The notes: generated by a model from the sequence alone, not told the origin. Numbered from the stretch's first letter, positions 29,470-43,096 are shown. The stretch: 64,000 bases of DNA from Lethocerus indicus (GCA_019843655.1 JACDQD010000012.1:806001-870000); one strand, 5' to 3'. Numbers and translations are program-made.

Positions 29470-30589
29470 TCGCACTAATTATCGCATAGAACCTCTAATC
29501 TCGAACTCCACTTATTGTACTTCTGTGCTCGTGAGTTTATGCGGACAAATTATTTACAGACTTCCAACAGCAAAATCGCGCGATTAAGAGCAGGATTCGT
29601 AATCTAATAAGGAAATTAATTTCGGATGAGAGCAGTGACCGAAGCAATTCCAATGTCATCATAATCTCCGATTAATAAGCAGCTTCGGTTTAATCGGTTG
29701 AAATTCGTAATTTGAACCTGCAACTGATTGTTCCTTGCTGAGGGAGCCGAATTCAGAGAAGAGAACGATTACTGCCGAACTAAAAGGTGACCGCTCAAAA
29801 TGCGCATACTTTTAAATACGGAAGGCGTGTAATTGGCACGTGGCAGCAACGGCCCTATATTTATAGTCGGAAGCTATTTTTAAAATCGAATAGATCGTTT
29901 TAACACTTCCTAAAACCAGTTCCAAACCGACGATTATAAAACAAAGTGAAGACCGACCGAAAAAACGTATTATCATAGCTTGTTTACCTCTTAACACTTC
30001 GGGAGAATCTCTTAACGAAAAGCCACGGAACTGCAATTTTACCCCCACAATTTTTGCTCAGTGATATTTCTTCGTCCATATATCACCCTACACTACATGC
30101 AGAACAATTACACACCGACATAGCCCTCAGACTCCTGTAGACTCTATTAGAACAGTTAGGCGGTTTGTTCCAGAATAACTGCTTCCCAACTAAAGTGCAC
30201 TGTTTTCATTACTATTGGAAGGAATTACTATTCAACGAGTTAAGGAACAGTCCTACAGTACAGCGGTTCATTGATCCTTAATCGCTCGATGTAATGGAAA
30301 ATATTTTCGAATAACAGGTAGTCACTTCGATATTACAATTTTCCGACCAGCCGTCGTCGACGACCGGATTATAAATCGATCCCGACGGGGAGTAACAAGG
30401 GACCTCGAGATCGGAATAACAAATGGGAGGGAATAAATTACTGGGTTAGGAAAAAAAACACAAGTCCAACAGTGACTATTCAATTCTTAAGTGCCCTCCG
30501 CTTTTAATCAGCTCCAGAAGCAGTTCTCGACCCCGGACGTATCCTACTGAAAATACTACAAATCCGAATCGGCGGGTCGGTCGTAAAAA

Positions 30590-30628
30590 CGGAGGAGGAT
30601 GAGGATGAGGAGAAGGAGGAGGAGGAGG
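30590..30628. repeat. GGA/GGAT-rich purine tract
   Basis: Imperfect GGA and GGAT units, about 39 bp of nearly pure purine on the plus strand. Confidence 0.85.
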
Positions 30629-32344
30629 CCGGCGGGCTCGTAAAACCTGTTCCAATTGCTACGTCCCAAGGGCGCCGACCCCAATCAATTCCACAGACAA
30701 AAGGGATGTTCTTCGGAAACAATTTTTCGCGTGGCCGCCCACCACGTGAAAGTGATAATAAACACAGACAATAAACCATGTACGGGTCGATCTATAAAAT
30801 ATTGTACAGTATCAACCCACATTCTGTTATATAAAGTTGCTTACATTTTTAGAAATGGGGCTTCTCGTCAACAAAGCCTTATGTAAATAATTGCGGTTAC
30901 CCATATCGAAGGAGCGAAATGCTGGAGACGCTGGCAAATCGCAAGATGGCGTCGCGGCCCATTGATGGGGCCCAGAAGGAGGTCCCCATTCACTAGGCTG
31001 GCGCAATTAGTCCGTTATTTGCAACAATGGCGGCCGGCCCCCTCGCCGCGGTTCTTAACGGTTCCGCACGTAGAACCACCTCCCCGTATACATACACACG
31101 GGTGCGGAATTTTGATTTCATCCCCGGGACCGGATGTGTGCCAGCGACGCGGTCAGAACCCGAACCGAACACGACAGGGTTCGGTATGGTTTGACTGGAA
31201 ATCCAAACAGAACTACCCGTCCGGAAAACATATCCAAAATTCAGTATTCTGAAAGGAATCCTCTCACGAGTGCCCGATGTCTTAGATACTATCATCAATA
31301 CGATCTGAGGAGGAGGCGGGGGGTGATAAGTTACAGAACAATACCTAGGATAAGGTGCCTAAGAAGAAAGAAAGGGACCACAATTTATAATTCAGGATTT
31401 CGATAGGCAAGCCAGTTGTAGGATTATAAAATTAAACACAATATCCTGTTACCGACGAAAGCTTTTACTTACCGCTATTTCAATAGCCCGAATCTTACCG
31501 GCACGATCGTCGTGGAAAAGAATTCAAATAAGAAACGTGATCCAATCTGAAGGCTCTCCGTTAACCCGTTCGGGACGATTATCCCGATCCAAAACGATAA
31601 CTGATTCCGGTTAACGATCAATATTTTGAATTGCCTAGCCGAGTGGCAAAAAGAAGAATTAAATATTAATTTTTCAACCTCCTATTAACAACGGTTCTTC
31701 TCCACTACAGAAGTAATCAAAGACTAAGAACAATGCTAACGGACAAGTAGTACTACAATTTTGATACTTCGAATGTGCTCCCGCTCCAGCCCTCACTGGA
31801 TGGTGAGGGATTACGCGGCCATTTCCTCTTGACGGCGGCGCTCGGGATTTTCAGGAATGCGATGCGAGGAGATCCTTACGAAGGATCCTTAAGGAGTTAG
31901 GGTTTTGAAACGTAAATTATTAACTTGTTAGTAAGCAATAGCTGTCTGCTGTTTCAATACGGATTTCCATCCGAAGTTGTGACCGCCGGGACTTTTGCAG
32001 ATGTCGGAATTTCGATCGATCGGTAAAAGAGGATGGCGTTGTATAGAAGGAAGACAAGAAGAAGTAAGAGTGAGCTGTGGTGGAATGCAGAAGGGTCGTC
32101 GACCCCGTGGGGCTGTTTCTGATGCCCCTCCATCTATACTACCTGCCCGCTTACCTACCTACTACTTATCATCACAACCGCACGTCCCACGTCCCAGTTG
32201 TTCTCCTATTCCCATTCGAGGACAGACAATTCCAGACTGAACGGGACAGTGAAAACAGACCGGTATTCTGCCCGGGGACGAGAGACACTAACAGATGTCA
32301 TATTCCAGCCGATGGGTTACGAAAGGCAGTACGTTAGTGCGATA

Positions 32345-32418
32345 GAATGTCGGTAATTTCATTGTCAAACAATTCCGACGGTATGTTACAGAAGACGGCG
32401 AGAGGCCGAAACCGGTTC
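32345..32418 (-). repeat. ACCGGTTTCGGC-family repeat, left arm of an inverted pair
   Basis: Read on the minus strand from 32418: ACCGGTTTCGGCCTCTCGCC, then GTCTTCTGTAACATACCGTC. It aligns base for base over most of its length with the plus-strand copy at 32466, so the two lie head to head. Confidence 0.75.
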
Positions 32419-32465
32419 AATCAGCGAAGACAGAAGATCGCAGAAGATCTACCGGTCTTTTGGTA

Positions 32466-32530
32466 GACCGGTTTCGGCTGCTCGCCTTCTTCAGTAGCCT
32501 TCCGTCAGTAGGTTGATTTACCACTTGCCA
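32466..32530 (+). repeat. ACCGGTTTCGGC-family repeat, right arm of an inverted pair
   Basis: GACCGGTTTCGGCTGCTCGC, then CTTCTTCAGTAGCCTTCCGT and CAGTAGGTTG. This is the best-preserved copy in the window and was used here as the family reference. Confidence 0.8.
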
Positions 32531-35500
32531 TGTATCGAATTGATTATCGAATATATATTATCCCGGAGAAAACCCTACTAAGAATCTAACTCACAAACAT
32601 TAACCATTAAGGAAAAATAATAATGCACACACATAAATAACACCCCATTTCAATACAATAAAATTAAAATATATGAAGCTCATAGTTGGTGACATAAATA
32701 TATTTTGTGCTACATAATCTAATTAATGACAAACTTTTCGAAGTTTATAAACTTAATATTTGTATAACTTATACCCCTTTTCAATCCAATAAATATTGCA
32801 TTAAAAACTTCCTCCGGTTCAAACTAATTGTATTATTAGACTATGAGGATATTTTGCAAATTACGAATTATAAAACTCGAAATTACTTTCAATATTCATA
32901 TGTTACCGGCTCATCCAATTTCACCCCGCTAATTTAGCACCGCCCGAAGCTGATTTATTATCCGTTTGTTTCTCCCTTTCTTCTATTTCAAATTCCGGTC
33001 ACGTCAGCCTCTCATTTCTGACGCGGACAGCTTTCACTTCATTTCAAAATAAGAAAGTATGTCACTAAGTAAACAAAGTTTTTGTTGGCGTGTCTGGTTT
33101 ACAGGTCCCTGAGTACTTTGCAACATATTTTTGTTCAGTTATATCGCGCTATTCGATATTCACTGTATATTATGAAAGGAGTTTTATTGAGTTGCCGTCT
33201 ATATCAAAAGGAAAGTATTCTTTACTAGTATTAATCAGAAAATGAATTCAGTACTTATAAAAGTACAGTGCAAACTACACGAAGGTTCAATTATATTTAA
33301 TGTGAACAAGAACTACAACTTTTAAAAAATGCAATTTCCGTTTATTAAGCTGAAAAATTACCTTGTTAAAGTAGTAAACACTATGATCATGAATGATGAA
33401 TTCATTTTAGCGTTACAGGACTGCCTATACGCAAGGCGTTACACTTACAACACAGAAGTGGAGCTGGTATCTTCAAACTCGAATTTTGAGGTTTGAAATA
33501 TTAGTATAAAACATTAAATCAATTTAATGTGTTTAGGCAGGAAGGGAAATTAAAAGATATCATTTGCAAATATCTACATTTACAAGCAGATATTTAGTAT
33601 AGTATTGTTAGAAAATATTAGTTACATAAGTAACAGGATGACGAATTAATTGTCTATAGATAAGAAGGATGTTTCGTCGAGTTTAGAACATGAACAAAAG
33701 AAGATTTGAAATTTCTGAAAAAATAAAAAATGTTTGAAAGTGCACGAAATAACTCTACAAGTGAAAAATGTTTTGTAACCACTTACTTTCAGTGGTTAAG
33801 GACCACCAATATTTTTCCGTACAAAACAGCTGTTATTATTCGCTGAGGTCATCTTGTTGATTCAGACAGAATAATTTATCATATCTTTGAGTGCCAAACT
33901 ATCAAACGCGAAAATAGGACGGCCGAACCGCGGGGACGTTAAATACTTAAACATCCGATTCTATTTAGAGTACTGATCCCAAAGTGTTCGGAATGAAAAT
34001 TACGAAACCCTTTATTTATACTCGTTAACAGTGTTTGTATAGCGCAATCATATATTAGCGGATGACGTAAAATATGTTAACACACCGTCCCGTTCGTTCA
34101 TGAATTAGCCGCTTCCCGATATAAATCCCTCTGTTCAAAACTATCCCGTAACTCCAATATTTACAAAAGTGTACAAGTCAAATATTTACGAAAACTAGGA
34201 AACTGGAAATATTTACAACGTTGTCATTCCTTTAAAGTATATTTGGTAATACCATCCTTAGTACCTAAATAAAGGTGTTATTTTAGAAATAAAATGGAGG
34301 TATTACGCAAATCTCCCTGTCACGGATTATAATTTTTAAAATTTGACTTAAAAATGGGTTTTTTCTCAACGGCCCCATTTTTAGCAACGACGAAAACGAT
34401 TACTACTCGAATATTGGATCGAGTATTTAGTCGGAGGAACATTGGCGCCGAATAATAATAATAATGACGCTGTGCCCCGTTTCAGGAAGTGTTAAATAAT
34501 GGGGGGCGGTGACGCCGCGTAAAACGGGGTCAAGGCTGATACGCCCGACAACTGGGTCGAGCCCGTACTCCCACATCGCGTCCGATTTATAATCACAAGC
34601 CCAAATAATAATATTCCCATCGAAAAGAGTCACCAATATAATGACGGGCTTAAAATCTGAAAACAAAAAGGAAAACGCGCTAGCCCGAAGGGAAACTGTA
34701 AAGGAAAAATTTCACTTGTAACTAGGAAATCTGTTGAAAATTTCAATTCAAAGAAAATTCTCTGCGTCTACGGCTAAACTACTAACGACTAAACTACGAC
34801 AGATACCAATCTTCGGCAACTCAGGAATTCCCGCTCAATTACACCTTTTCCCCGAGCCAAATCTCAATATAACTTTATATTTGAGCGTAATCGGAGAGGA
34901 AAACCCAAAGGAACATGAGGAGGGGGGTTAATGGCGTAAACCAGATTCGGCGAACCGAAATTTCCTTTAATTGCAAATTTCGACTGATTAAACGCTCCGG
35001 AATACGCATTAATTAAGTAGGGTTATAATTGAGTAGGAACCTTACGATGCTCAGAGAGGTTATAACGCAGGGCCTTCAGCCACCAGGGGTCCCTAATTTT
35101 AATATTCATGTCGGCGGTTATTTTGAAATAATTTTCGTCGATCGGATGGCGAATTAATTTTTCAACTAGCCCTCTCTCATATGAGAGCTTTTAGCGCTTG
35201 CTGCTTGGGAACTTCTTGGTCCTACTTTCTCCTGGGACCTTACATGATCCTGGCAACAAAGACATGTAAAACAACTTGATTTGGGCGCCCGGCTCTAAAA
35301 TACTCGACTTCGTCACGGACTTCTCTGTCCGCTGGAATTTTAATATATTAAATCGTCGATCAAAGGGACGTGGCCGTTGCAACAGATGAACCATACGTCG
35401 CGTATGGTGGCGAATCAAAGCGGTGACACTACAATATCCCGAGAATAAATACTCTCCGGAGAGAGTAAATTATAGTACTCGGTTTGTTCCGACTGAAGGT

Positions 35501-36835
35501 TACAATCGGTCCCGACAACAATGGCCGCACTCTCACAAGGGAGTGACCCGAAGAACCCGTGTACTTAAGTACAAAGAGGCCTGAGCAACCGCCACAGAGG
35601 TCGTCAGGTGGAGAGAGAGAGAGAGAGAGCATATGGCACAACAATGGCCCAATTCTAACAATGGTGCAACAGTGTTACACCAGGGGAGGAATCGTCTCGA
35701 AGGCTACTACCGGCGTCGGAGCTGTGCGTACGTGATCGAGTGTGCGTTCCTACACCGCCCCGAAAGGAAAGCCGAAGGATACACTTGGAAGCAGGTGGGG
35801 CTTTCGGGGCACCTGGCAGCCTACCACCTGCCCGCTACTACCACAACACGCATCTGTCTTACACCTGTAATTACTTAAGTTGTACGTATGTGAGTGGCCG
35901 TCTCGCTCCAAGCCTGTAAAACGGGGGGAGGGGGGGACGACACCCGATTGCCGGGGATCCTGACATTGCCGTGAAACAGTTTCGTCTAGGAGTATATTCT
36001 GAAAATTTCCCTCTTCTCGCTCCTGAAGGAACATTATATGGGCACAGAAATTGTGATGACTTTATTCCAGTCCCCCACGTCCAAAGATATGCAACAGCTA
36101 ACGATCGATGCAACAGCTCGACTGTTGGCAAATATTTATTTCCTTTTTAAATAGGCATTTTAAGACCGGCATCTTCCGTAGATTTCCGTTCATATATTGA
36201 TGAGTCACTCAGGTATTTACCGTCTAGCAAAAGAACAAACAACAGGACGGAAAGGGAGGATCACAAAACCCTGGTATTTATTTTATATATCCATGACAAC
36301 ACTTCACCCTCCTATATTCTTCTTTCTTTACAATAGATCTAGTATTTACAGTTTATCTATAAACCGTATATAGCGGTTTCATTATATCCGCATCTTGTAG
36401 TTTGATAAGAAGCAGTTAGAGAGGAACTCAGAAGTGATGCGATTGAGGTCCCTAGATTAGTTACATCAATTAAATCATTATCGGAATCATAATGCATTCA
36501 GTCCTCTTCGAGTTTCCGAGTCCACCTCGTTAATTAGCTACAAATTCTAATTGATTAAAAATTCAAAATTAATCGATGTCCACTGTCGGGCGGTACTCCG
36601 GGACTTCACCGAGCTATCGAGTTAATAAATGATGTACAAACTAGGGGGAGGTTGGCACCCTCGATGCCTGTGGGGTGCTCAATGCCTCCCTGTGAAAGCT
36701 TTATTTGTCGACTGCTAACAGGCAACTCAACTACTGCAATATTCCCAGACCGAATATGTATAAGGTATTTACTGCATCGACTGGTTAGCATTGTTGTCGT
36801 ATTCTCCTAATAAAGATGAACAAAGTTGTATATCA

Positions 36836-37205
36836 AATATACAAAACAGAAGATATGTGTGGAGTGAAATTTCTTATGTTTTTATACTGGTAATTTAAAG
36901 TCAAATTAAAGTCTTTGAAGAACAATTTATATCGAATAAAATGCCTTCTAATCTTAAACAATTTTATTAAAAATTCAATAACGGACATTATCGGTCTGGG
37001 GTAACTAAAATATGAAACAAACTTCTGCGAAGTGATTTTTTCTAAAGATCTGTCGAAAACAGCATCAATCGTGGTACCCAATCCTGTAGGTGAAATATTT
37101 TTATCGCTAGTGTCTTGAAGAAAAATTTGAAGAAATGTTTGTCGCTTGCAAATTGTTGGTGGCCTCCGTAAAAAGAAGTTTCGAAAATTTCGAAAACCAC
37201 CATTT
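36836..37205 (-). pseudogene. Mobile-element coding relic (TTIDAVF...YFSYPRPI)
   Basis: One open minus-strand frame without a usable ATG. It encodes RPPTICKRQTFLQIFLQDTS, GLGTTIDAVFDRSLEKI and KFVSYFSYPRPIMSVIEF, then degrades into AT-rich sequence. I recall TTIDAVFxR followed by YFSYHxPI as a recurring C-terminal pattern in proteins of insect mobile elements, but I cannot name the element class with confidence. There are no terminal repeats or other domains nearby, so it is a fragment, presumably inactive. Confidence 0.4.
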
Positions 37206-37490
37206 TTTTTTTAATTTAGGATATGGTTTGCTCACTCGATACAGTGAACGAACAATCAATGAGGCGGAGGTTATTCCGATTGGATGATTGAAATAAACAA
37301 ACGGAGGCTATTAGAGAGCCAAAACGGCGTGCTTTATAATTCTGATTAAAGCCGGGACATTGGCCGGCGGGCGAATAAAGTGCAATAATTGAGAACACTC
37401 TCGCCGTTTCTGGTCCCAACCCCCCACCCCCCTTCACTCGGTTCGGTTATCGATTTGAGAGGGTGGGAACCCTCCACCCTGAAAGGGGAG

Positions 37491-37506
37491 TGAGAGAGGA
37501 GAGAGA

Positions 37507-37549
<43 letters not shown>
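37491..37549. repeat. (GA)n microsatellite
   Basis: Interrupted then pure GA units, about 59 bp. Confidence 0.95.
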
Positions 37550-37552
<3 letters not shown>

Positions 37553-38405
37553 AACGGATCCCCACAACGCCAAATCGATTTTGGGCCAAGCAAAAACTCC
37601 CCCTCCCCCCCCACCACATCAAAAGCCGAAATTGCGGCTTGAGTCTGGGAACCCTCGCGTTGTGTCCGATGAATAATATTCGGAACACCTTTTGAGTGGC
37701 ATGAACAGGTCGACTGCCGTGCAAATTTATGAGAAAATTTCCTTCCTGTTATACCGACGGCATTTCCGAGATTGAAACTTACTCCAATTTACTCCAAATA
37801 CCAAGTGTTTCCATCCAGTTAAAAATCTATATTCGAGAATCGTACGAGGTATGTTGTATCTAATCGTAAAATAAGCATGTTTAGAGACATGCATTCGGTT
37901 GAAAATTATTTCTTCTTTTTTAAATATTTTTTCTGTACTAAGTCATTAATATATAAGCTCCTTGTTACTATAGAACAATCGGTATTTTATCAATCGGTAA
38001 GGTGAAGTATTGTCATCCAAACTGTTCCTTTGTTTTCAAACAAGGTATTACGCAAAACAAAAGATTTCGCCAACAGCTAAAGTATGGTGGGATTAATTCT
38101 TAAGGGGAAGGTTAAAACGCAATGTCCTAAAAATTACAGATTATTAAATTTGGCAGAAAAGGAATGAAATCGACAGATGTTACAAAGTATTGAGAGTTTC
38201 TGCAACTATAAACTGCAAGCGGCGTCCTGCAAAACTTTCCCTACCCGGCTTGCAAAACGTTCGCCTTCAAATGAACTTTTCGAATCCTTAACTTCCAATT
38301 TGAGATTACACGATTTAATGATAAGACAATCTAACCTGAGGTAGACCTTAGTTACACCTTGAGCCTCATCCCGACGTGCAGACTGTGTCAATAAATAACA
38401 TGCAT

Positions 38406-38430
38406 CCTTACCTGAAACAAAAATAAAAAC
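38406..38430 (-). promoter_or_regulatory. Candidate recursive splice (ratchet) site
   Basis: On the minus strand a T-rich tract (GTTTTTATTTTTGTTTCAG) is followed at once by GTAAGG. A near-perfect 3' splice site (AG at 38413-38412) abuts a near-consensus 5' splice site (GT at 38411-38410) with no exon bases between. This is the arrangement of zero-nucleotide ratchet points in long insect introns, and it lies inside the long 5' intron on the Utx strand. An alternative is a 76-bp exon reading KDACYLLTQSARRDEAQGVT up to CTCAG/GTTAGA. That would join Utx exon 1 in phase, but its sequence is unlike the family TPR expected there. Confidence 0.45.
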
Positions 38431-41293
38431 GTTTTGAAATTATCGCAAAGCAAAAATACACAATAGAAAGAGAGCACAACATTTAATATCATTACTTAAA
38501 TCTTTCATAATCTGTTTTCTGTACCCGAATTTTCATCTATCCCAAACATTTCTTAACTAACTAATTAATTATTTAATGGTAATTAATTTTCGCATATGAC
38601 GGATATGGTATTAGCAGATCTATAACATCTATAGGACTAGACTTAGCGCTCAATGGACTAGAGAACTAATTCAAAATAAGCTGCTTGGTATATTAAAAAA
38701 TTAGCCAATAAAAATTCCCGTGTGTTATAACCATTACTTATTGTTATAAGAACATTTAAGTACGTTATCATTGTTTTCGTAATGATAATTAAAGTAAAAA
38801 TTTCCCTTTATAGGGGAGGGGTGGTAGAATTCAACTACTGTACACATTCAATCGGTACTCAACTATAAAAGGTGTAAGCTTCAAATTTTTGACTGAAAGA
38901 ACATTACTTCGATATAGCTTTCAGTGTCTGAATAATTTAAATTTGAATTTACCTCGATATATAACTCCGGACTGGAAACTATGTTTGCGCGCTAAATATG
39001 TTTAACGTTGGGATAGGGAGTGGGGGTGCTAAGACCGCTTTTCAGAAATAACCGCCATTGAAATATTGAATGGGGGATTATTTCTGTCGAGAGAAGTCAA
39101 GAGAAGCCGAATTAAAAAGAAAAGAAAAAAGATCATCCTTTCCGGTGGCCTCGGCGTATTATTCAAAATTCGACGAGCCAAAAAGGAAACGGAGACAGAA
39201 AACACTGGCCACACTGAGAACAATGTGTTGTTCTCCTCCACTTCCTCCGTCCCACAACAACTCAACCACCAATTAGCAAACCGTTTCCTCGAGTTCGTTA
39301 TTTTCGCCCGTGTCTCGCTTGAAAGGACGCGTCTCGACAGGGCGATATAACGACTTAAGGCGGACAAGTTAAAAATGCCTAAAGAAATTGAGTCGGAAGC
39401 GCAATTTACAAGGGACGCAAATTTATTTTCATAGCGGTAGTGGTAAAATGTTGACACAAATTTTATTGTTTTAATTTTGCCTAGCTTCGGTCGCACATTA
39501 AACCTCTCTTCTAATGTATAATTGGGACTGGGGTAGGGCGCTTTGCTTAGGGAGGTGGAAAAGTATCCCTAACGAACATTCCGACGGCATGAATGAACCC
39601 ACTATAGGGTGGGGTTTTAGAACCAGTCGTCTGGGCGGTATTGAGATCGAAGCATTCACAGATGAGGACGAGAAGAGAGAACGAACTAAACTCACTGCAT
39701 ACATATTTGTTTCTATTGTACAACAATTTCTAGCGCCCTCGTCACAACCATGTTTATTATTAATTTAGAGTACCCTCGAGGCTCGTCGATTGCGTTGTGC
39801 CTGTTAGGGTACTTAAGGGTACGAAGAGTACCCTGAATCGGTCCGGTGATACCATTCATAAACCCGCCTTGACAGAAAACTTCCTTGAAGAAATGTATTA
39901 CAACTTGCAAGTCCAACAAGAGTTTACATTGTATTAGGCGAAAAACGCAGGCAGGAAAGAAAAGTCTTAAACACAGAAATATGAAACATCGAGAGAGAAC
40001 TATGAAGGAACATGGTACGAAAATGGGGGCAGCAAAGATTTGGGAATACGAGAATCAAAATGTAAAAGAGGCTTACTCTTGGGAAGCCTTTTCTTGTAAT
40101 CCCTCGACCTGTTGTCTTTCTCAGGATATTGTCGAGCGCTGTATAAAATACAAACAAACAAGATGTTTAAATGGTCACCAATTGCTTACGGTAGGATAGC
40201 GTAATGTTGCGGGAAGGACCTCGGTTGGCAGGGGTTAGGGTTTTTTTTCGTAAGGGAGTTTATCCTTTCCCTCTGGTGTCCTGTTGGGACTCTTAGTTCC
40301 GTCACCAGGGTCGGACACTGCACGGTCCGCGGTTGAATAAAAGAGAAACTCCGGCCCGAAGGGACGAACGAGCGTATGTAATACAGTTTGGCGAATACAT
40401 AGGATAGCAGGTGCCGGCCCCCCTGCCCCACGTCGGGGAAGTCGAATGCACCTGTCCGCCAGAAGCTCACCCACACACTACACTCATCTCACTCATCGAC
40501 ATCCTCCCCGGGACACATCTGCCCACTCGCCGTTTCATCATCGGCCGACAAAGAAAACAAATACCGCCGGTAATGTAAAAATTCCCCCCCTCCCCACCCA
40601 CCAAAAAAGAAGAGGAGAATTATTAATCCTTTTTGATCGCACGGACAGCTGTCGAAGCCGACTACAGAAACGGTAAGGTGTAATTAAAGAGGAAGCGGAA
40701 TTTACATAGCCCGGCTAGAGAGAAGATGGAAGCAATAAAATAAAGTAAATACGAGCGTTTATCCGAGGCATGTTTCTGTTATCCGCGCGCCTCCAGCCAC
40801 CTGGACACCTTACTCGTCCGTTTCTTCATTCCTTCTTTTTTTTCCAAGTATAAAATACAGCCGATGTTAAAGTAGCAATAGTCACAAATAGAGCGCAATG
40901 TGTTTAAATTTATTTTCCCGGTTTAAATCATCGAGGCCACTTAAAGACACTTTAAGGAACTATCGGCAGTAAGTAGGGTTCGGACCAAAGGATTGGGATA
41001 GTGTGTAATTCTTGAGTGGAAATTGTCCTACTTTTTTTAAGGCAAGGATGCACCGAATTTACTACTGGGACTATGTTGGGTTTTGAATATAATGATTCTT
41101 GTGACCTGTTTGCCTCCACACGCCGGGTTGGTCTTTCACTAGAATGGTTCCCACAGGACAACCAGTAATGAGTTTTTGACACTTTGGTAAGTAAAGTCTA
41201 GCAAACGAAGCGGGCGTTGAGTTGAGAGATATTCCAAACCGCCTTAACAATTAACGGTAATTCATTTTCAGACAGGTCTGGATATTCGGGAGG

Positions 41294-41304
41294 GGTTCGA
41301 ACCC
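41294..41304 (+). repeat. Isolated RNA polymerase III B-box match
   Basis: GGTTCGAACCC within GGGGTTCGAACCCGG. No A box is visible upstream, so this is probably a SINE remnant or chance. Confidence 0.25.
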
Positions 41305-43096
41305 GGTCATTACGAGGGCTGCGGTCGGACCCTCGGTCAACCCAAAACTCGGCGTGGTGGTCGAAAAACTTTTCGTTTTCGTTCTTTTATTTTTGTCCCT
41401 GTGGTCTTTTTCAATTTTCGAAGCACGCCAACTCGGACCCCCACGGGTACATGACCAACGCAATCGATACCGGCTATCACGAACCTTTCTTTTGACATTA
41501 TTAACGAACTTATCTGATGGAGATGGATATCGGCTGGGAATGTCCCCGTTTCCTGTATTTGCTAACCCACATATTTTACCGGAACACGCCTTTCTGGCGG
41601 GCACAAGAAAAAAAATGTTAGAAAAAACGCGTACTTTTCATAAAAAGAAAGCTGAGAAAGCCGGTTCCGGTTGTAAAAATATAGTTACTGAAAGTATGCT
41701 CGGTTTACACGACCTACATATATATACAGCTCATACAAAATAAGTTTACAGTCAGATCTGAATTGTGTGAAACCATCGCACGTTATAATAAATACGATGG
41801 GCGACTTGAATCCCTCTTCCTCTACCACACTACGGTGGCAGGAAGAGGTCTCTGAACAGCTCCAGTATTTGTCTCAAGATCTGTTCTAATCATTACACGT
41901 CCTGCTTAATAAGGCCAAGTATATCACCGAAAATGATTGCTGGTAAGGAGGATATTGCCGAGGAGGAGTAGGCCTTACAAAGTAATCATTAATTTAACAG
42001 TACAGTTGAAGCAAACAGAGTCTAATTTTAGCGATTTATTAGAATTATCATATATTACAAATATTTTTAACGAATTAAAACCCCCAGGTTTTAATTTTAA
42101 ACGCTTTTTTTCGCGCTATAAATTCCGGAAAAAGAAACAATTTCGGTCAAGTGGTCTGGCGTAAAAGGGGTAGATCGCGCCGTCTCCGCTTACCGCCATT
42201 TCCGTAATTATATAAATGGAAGACACAGAGAGAATTAAAAAGGACAAAAACGGGGCGAGAAATAAAACTAGCTCTCGGAACGGGGAGGAAAAAATTAAAC
42301 GGTTCCGCTTAATTAAGCCGTCGGAAAAAAGGCGTTTATTCAACGTTGTGTTTTTTTTATTTCAGGGTTTTGTTATTTCGGGGTTTTTGAATGAAAGCGT
42401 GTGCCGGAGACAGAAGAGGACCGTGGGCCGCGATCGATAGCCGCCCCCCTTCCAGGGTTAACGCCGCCTCCGAGGAGGGTTCACTGCACTCGGGCAACTG
42501 TTGATAGTAGTAACACCGTTCCTCCACCACGCGCGCCCATCCACTCACAGATACCATCGGACTGTCTAGTTTTACACCCCCATTTCGGGCGGTTATAACT
42601 CTGTTCGAAACCGATTGCGTCTAGAGGGGCGGAGGGGGAGGGGGTCGGGCCCGCCCTACACCTGTCTAAGTGTCGCCCCGACTGGCTGTAAATATCAATA
42701 TTAAACCAAGAGATTTATAGTGGGCGTAAACTCACGACGTTTGCTGTTTAACCTAGACCGGTTTAACCGACATAAGTGCAACAGTATCAGTGACGGGGAG
42801 CTGTTGACGATGGAAACAGATCTTGGTGCCAATAAACTAGGGGTTCCTAACTATGGGAGCGAAATAGCACTCTAGGAGAATTTGAAAGTTTCTAGGGCTT
42901 ACACGACTGATAATTTGTTGTAATATTTTTTCTTTCCCATATGTATCACTTTTAATTTTAAAAAACTATTAACTTATATTGTTAAATAAACTACCACTTC
43001 AAGGCAGGCGTTACTGTGGTAATTATGCGAACGAAGAGAACCTCAAGCGCGAAATATTTCATACTTCATCAATATTTCATTCACCCTTTTGATCAT

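Larger units (their letters stand above)
27126..36830. other. Region without a recognised gene
   Basis: No conserved protein was found on either strand. The longest open frames lack ATG starts and family motifs. Contents: repeat-family copies (28575, 32418, 32466), a 59-bp direct repeat (29059 and 29411), a GGA/GGAT-rich tract (30590-30628), a short (GA)n (35612-35630) and small palindromes (for example CTCTCATATGAGAG near 35174). Confidence 0.55.

Noticed and set aside
33389..33505. Short plus-strand ORF MIMNDEFILALQDCLYARRY...
   Set aside because: Too short, with stops just upstream, no splice context and no known family.
38331..38409. 76-bp in-phase exon upstream of Utx exon 1 (KDACYLLTQSARRDEA...)
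   Set aside because: Phase fits and KDA resembles the family, but the expected LYGLGLVYFHxNAF helix is absent and the donor (CAG/GTTAGA) is weak. The ratchet-site reading explains the juxtaposed splice signals better.
39029..39496. 155-codon open frame on the minus strand
   Set aside because: Starts at GTG rather than ATG, has no recognisable domain and no splice context. An open frame of this length is expected by chance somewhere in a 64 kb window.
41354..41743. 129-codon plus-strand frame with a hydrophobic N-terminus
   Set aside because: The first codon is GTG, no ATG stands before the hydrophobic part, and the rest has no family resemblance. Probably chance.
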